Below, one piece after another: positions 60,286 to 64,000 of a stretch of DNA of 64,000 bases. A program made the position numbers and the translations under genes. The notes under the pieces were generated by a model. The model did not search any database, was not told the origin of the DNA, and worked only from the letters and a program-made list of their open reading frames with translations. Source of the stretch: Lytechinus pictus (lineage: Eukaryota > Echinodermata > Echinoidea > Temnopleuroida > Toxopneustidae); the NCBI RefSeq assembly GCF_037042905.1, contig NC_087247.1, positions 61,775,920-61,839,919 of the forward strand, written 5' to 3'. Position 1 is the stretch's first letter. Each line of letters begins with the position of its first letter.

Positions 60286-61548
60286 CAGGGCTTTTTCTGG
60301 TGAAAAGCGTTCCATTCTCAATTGTACAAATTTTTTAATGTAAAAAGCAAAATCGCTTACCTCGGCCTGGAAAGTTACTTCGCTTGTCTCTTCGACGGAA
60401 ATGAAACAAAGGAAGGTCGTTGGTGGCTCTAATACAATTCACAACCTTAATAAGCCAGTTCACGGTTAGCTCATGATCAACTTTTCTCAAATGACCTTTG
60501 TGATTTTTCATTAGGATAAGCACTATCATTTTCAAATGTAGATGTTGCGTAAGCTTTACCGGTAGAGTATTCAAATTCCAAGAACAAAAGGCATTGTATA
60601 GACCAGGTGACTAGAATAGTACATCAGGGATAAAGTTTGGAAATCTATTTTATTGTCTGCCTTTGGCACATTTGACTATTGTTTAGGCTACTGTCAAATA
60701 CCAGTGATTATGAAGGCTCTATTTATTACTCTTCAGCTTGGATGTGATAAATATTTTGAAAGGAATACATGAATAATCATCAAATCACAAATGCCTATGT
60801 CAGTGAATTTGAAAGCCACCTTCATGGTTGTCTCCAATGACCTTTTTCTGCTCGCGTGCAGTTTACAACCGTGAACAGGCTTATTCAGCTTGTCTGTATT
60901 TTTTTAACTAGATTCTTGATTCATTGTACATGTATGCGCAATTCCAATGATTGTTTGATAAAATAGAGACACCAATAAATGCAATAACTTAAAAAACATA
61001 GTTTTAATATTATTTTTGCTGATGATGATACTTTTGGAAAATATTCAAAGCAATGACAAATGAAACAAAAAATATAGAAAATTCTACGTACCTTGAACGA
61101 AGCCCCGCAAGTGCTACCGTTCGTTTGTCAATTAACGTTCCACTAAAGTAAAAAGTACTAAAAAGATTGGATCTCCACATTTCTTGTTGAGAATCTGTAC
61201 TGCTCCACTAGCACTAACGAGTGAAATGTTGCTGAGGGCCCCTGGTGGGCTCGAGGATGCGGAGCCCCTTGAAGCTTTGGAATATGAGGATTTTTTAATG
61301 GCCAAGACATGCAAGAGGGGATCTAATATAAATAGTATGCAAGAAAAACAAATGCAAACAAACTACACAATTTATTATTTTTCAAATGATAAGTGACTTT
61401 TCACAACATACCAGTGATACCGCTAGTTCACGAGGGCATGCACACATCACAGCAGACAACACCTTGCAGCATTTCTCTTTCACAACCTTGGATTTTAAAT
61501 AATCGGCTTCGGAAACAAAGTTTCTGATTTTCAGTATGTCTAAAACTC
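60286..61548 (-). CDS. Candidate internal exons of an unidentified gene
   Basis: Four - strand segments have matching phases and good splice sites: A 61,412-61,548 (donor GTATGT), B 61,092-61,207 (donor GTACGT), C 60,361-60,428 (donor GTAAGC) and a weaker D 60,286-60,316 (donor GTGAGT). A encodes 45 residues including VSEADYLKSKVVKEKCCKVL and MCACPRELAVSL; B includes MWRSNLFSTFYFSGTLIDKR and TVALAGLRS; C is basic (FRRRDKRSNF). The Leu/Val/Cys-rich helix-like A could suit a HEAT-type repeat, but that is speculation. Upstream exons would lie beyond 61,548, where mobile elements begin. Chance assembly cannot be excluded. Confidence 0.35.
60440..60890. repeat. Dispersed repeat, reverse copy of 16,795-17,215
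   Basis: See the copy at 16,795. The similarity stops at about 60,440, just before candidate exon C, so the exon itself is not part of the repeat. Confidence 0.7.
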
Positions 61549-62094
61549 CTGTGAAAATTATTTGATGGTTAAAACTTACCCGACTTACTTTTCGTGTTGC
61601 CACACTAATATGCAAATTAAGAACTTTATATCTGTGTATATGTCACCACATTTTCCGATATGACGTGCTTTGCCAGGAGTCCAAGTTGTTGATTAAAAGC
61701 ATGGCTTGTCAAGTATAAGAGTGTTAAATCATGGATTTATTGTTATTTCTAAATGCTGCATCTGAGCAATTCCATCAATTTTCAATTCATTATCTGGAAA
61801 TACGAAATTACTAGCCATAGAAATAGTTGAAAACGTGATAGATATCCGACGGGGCTATCAGATCACTTGTGATCAGAGAGAAAATTTGTATACCTCTATC
61901 GTGATGTACATACTATTGACAGTCACACATGAATCCATACACCAAGCATGTAAAAACCATAATGTTAGAATAAATAAAAAATAAAATCAATAAAGACTTA
62001 AGTTTAAAATATAACTGACTTGTTTTTTCCTTTGTGTTAAATTATCATCAAACATCAATTCTACATACATATTTTTCCCATTTTTTTTCATACC

Positions 62095-63380
62095 GCAGGC
62101 CTCTACAAATTTTTTTTTGTCACTTGCCCTGTCGGGCAAGTAATGAAAAAAATTTGCTTGCCCGATAGAAAAAACTGCTTGCCCTATTTTTTTTATTATT
62201 TTTTTTTATTATGATGGCACTATTATTTTTAAAGGTCTTACAAAATAACAATTAAGAATCATGTACAGTATAAAAGAACACACATTTAAAAGTTTATTTC
62301 CAGCAACGTAGTCCTGAGTAATTACGTTTATTTTGATTTTTTTTTGCTATTTATAAATGGGGCTTAATTTAAGGTTTAAAAAAACCTTTACCAAAAGTTG
62401 CTAAAATTTCAATATTTTGCATCTTTAAATCCACGAAATGGTTATCTGTTTGCCATATTTCCTTAGAATTGTTTTGATTTAGTTGGAAACTACAAAGAAA
62501 GCCAGTGAAAATATTCAGCTCTTTATTGACTCTGAAAAAGATCGTTTTATGATGTTAAAAAAAAGTAGAGTGGCTAAAATTTCACATTTTGCATCTTTAA
62601 ATCCATGAAATGGTCATTTATTTTCCATATTTACTTGAATTTAAAAAAAAAATTAGTTGGAAACTATCAAGAAAATTAAGAATATTCACCTCTCGTCTTT
62701 TCTTCATTATTTTATGATGTAATAACACTCGGTCAATATTTGTTATTGTAGTCCCGCATGTAGACTTTCATGGGTTTTTTTTTCATGGTGTTGCAGCATT
62801 GATCATTGATCGTATCGTTTGATCGTTTTGATCGTTTTACACTTGGTCAACATGAAAGTCTACATGTGGGACCACAAAAATAAAAAACATTTACCGAGTG
62901 TAACATCAGACATCATAAATCAGAGCCAAGAAAGAGCTGAGTATTCTTCATTTTTTCAGTAGTTTCCAACTAAATACAATTTCAAGGTAATATGGAAAAT
63001 AGATGGCCATTTCATGGATTTTTGCAAAATGTGAAATTTTAGCCACTTCTGGTGTTTTTAATTTTGGTGTGCATTGGCAAATTGCTCAAGTAGCGCATGC
63101 GCAGTCATTGCACACATAGAACGTACGATGCGATCGATGGCACAGTTTTTCGAACGAGGTACCTGGCGATAAATTATTGGTAATTGGCGCTGATTTTACA
63201 TCAGTTTCCACTGTTTTTTTTTTACTGGTTTGACATAATATGAGAGATAGTTGTGATTATCCAAAAGATATTGAAATTTAGAGGGTTTACTGATTTTTAT
63301 TTCCAAAACAACCACTTGCCGGATCGGGCAATTGACTTTGAGAAATGGTTGCCCCGGGCAAGCGGGTTTGTCGCGCCCTG
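62095..63380. mobile_element. hAT-like foldback with GGGCAAG/CTTGCCC words
   Basis: It starts GCAGGCCTCTACAAAT and ends TTTGTCGCGCCCTG, with CATACC on both flanks (62,089-62,094 and 63,381-63,386). Both ends carry CTTGCCC and GGGCAAG words, as in the 41,446 element. Inside, a segment with TTTGCATCTTTAAATCCA is repeated directly (62,418 and 62,588) and then appears inverted (62,940-63,055), with a central stem around AGACTTTCATG/CATGAAAGTCT (62,762 and 62,850). No transposase. Confidence 0.65.
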
Positions 63381-63451
63381 CATACCTGCTCCCACGCGCC
63401 ATTCCGCAAGGCTCGGTGCGCCACAAGTGGTGCGCGCCGCTATTTGAGAAT

Positions 63452-64000
63452 CCCTGGGTTAGTGTTTGCAAGTGTATTTACGCAACTAAAGGCAAGACTA
63501 CATAATATTTTTGGGGTAAATCAAGCATTGTTACATATTTACCCAAAAAATTGTGATGTGAAATTTTGTCTTAAAAGATGATCACGTAAATTTATTTTGG
63601 TAAAAGTTATCCCTAACAAGTTATATATCATCATTGGAAAGGCCTCACTCTAAAGAGTTGAAATATGCATGTTATTTTCCTATAGGGTGTAAAGTTTTTC
63701 TGATTCTAAGATTTCTTGGGAAGTATATGTTTTTCGCATATTTTCACCTTTAACTATTTGACATTACCCTATGCCTTTTCTGATTGCATTTTTTAATTCC
63801 TCAGACAATTTCCTTTCAGAATATATATACTGTTATGGGTTTAGGATGTCAAACATAAGAAAAAAATGCAATTGTATGAAACAGTGCGATTTTGGAGGAA
63901 AATTTGAGTTGTAACAGAAATGGGCTCAACTCAAAACACATGGTCTATCGCTATCGAATATATATAGTAATTTGGAATGGTTGTATTTCAGTTGGATCTA
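63452..64000. other. AT-rich right margin without a supported gene
   Basis: Apart from a CCCTGGGTTA word near 63,452 that resembles the Mutator-like foldback end, I see no feature. Confidence 0.35.

Noticed and set aside
61132..61314. Single-exon reading of the minus-strand frame with SLVSASGAVQILNKK
   Set aside because: It stops just before the strong donor at 61,086-61,091; the spliced exon 61,092-61,207 in another frame uses that donor and fits the neighbouring phases better, though both are unproven.
1..64000. CRISPR array, phage or bacterial operon
   Set aside because: The repeats are transposons and satellites, and the genes have GT-AG introns; nothing bacterial is present.

Overview
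The window is animal (metazoan) nuclear DNA: AT-rich, intron-rich, with two recognisable spliced genes and a very dense mix of DNA transposons, foldback elements, SINEs and satellite-like repeats. The gene sequences plus the repeat style (abundant 'acatgtac'-type words, small non-autonomous elements, CGCG-rich motifs in AT-rich DNA) suggest a marine invertebrate deuterostome, most likely an echinoderm; this is inference, not proof.

Genes. (1) A DAZAP2 homologue on the + strand, four coding exons between 12,635 and 19,432, 162 residues, with a proline/tyrosine-rich body, a PPPY motif and the conserved C-terminus ending GGSDGGYTLW. (2) A CRPPA/ISPD homologue on the - strand, eight coding exons between 46,925 and 29,754, 390 residues, the cytidylyltransferase that makes CDP-ribitol for alpha-dystroglycan glycosylation. 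All its splice phases agree. (3) Less certain - strand exon sets: a possible gene start at 58,036 to 57,213 (ATG in a YY1-like context), a possible terminal exon with poly(A) signal at 52,427 to 52,207, and a phase-consistent exon chain at 61,548 to 60,286. I cannot name these.

Layout. 1-12,128: repeat-dominated (hAT-like elements with C-tracts, GA-tracts and arrays of a CGCG-rich core motif; SINEs; a large foldback; a TTAA element with a nested hAT-like element). 12,635-19,432: DAZAP2, introns carrying hairpin elements, a 34-bp perfect CRE-centred palindrome and a TTAA element. 19,433-29,700: intergenic, with an 8-bp-TSD element and a satellite-like repeat rich in perfect nuclear-receptor DR1 sites that is split by a dead LINE. 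29,754-46,925: CRPPA, whose introns hold a mariner-like element, a 572-bp near-perfect palindrome, a Mutator-like foldback with 9-bp TSD, two more DR1-repeat copies and a THAP-type DNA transposon. 46,926-64,000: a 4.7-kb inverted-repeat composite with minisatellite arms, several nested foldbacks, a tandem duplication and a hAT-like foldback.

No bacterial-type operon, CRISPR array, rRNA gene or free-standing tRNA gene was seen. The two named genes work independently (a PPxY adaptor protein and a Golgi-glycosylation precursor enzyme). The most unusual content is in the mobile DNA: many insertions can be dated relative to each other because target-site duplications and one empty site are preserved inside the window.
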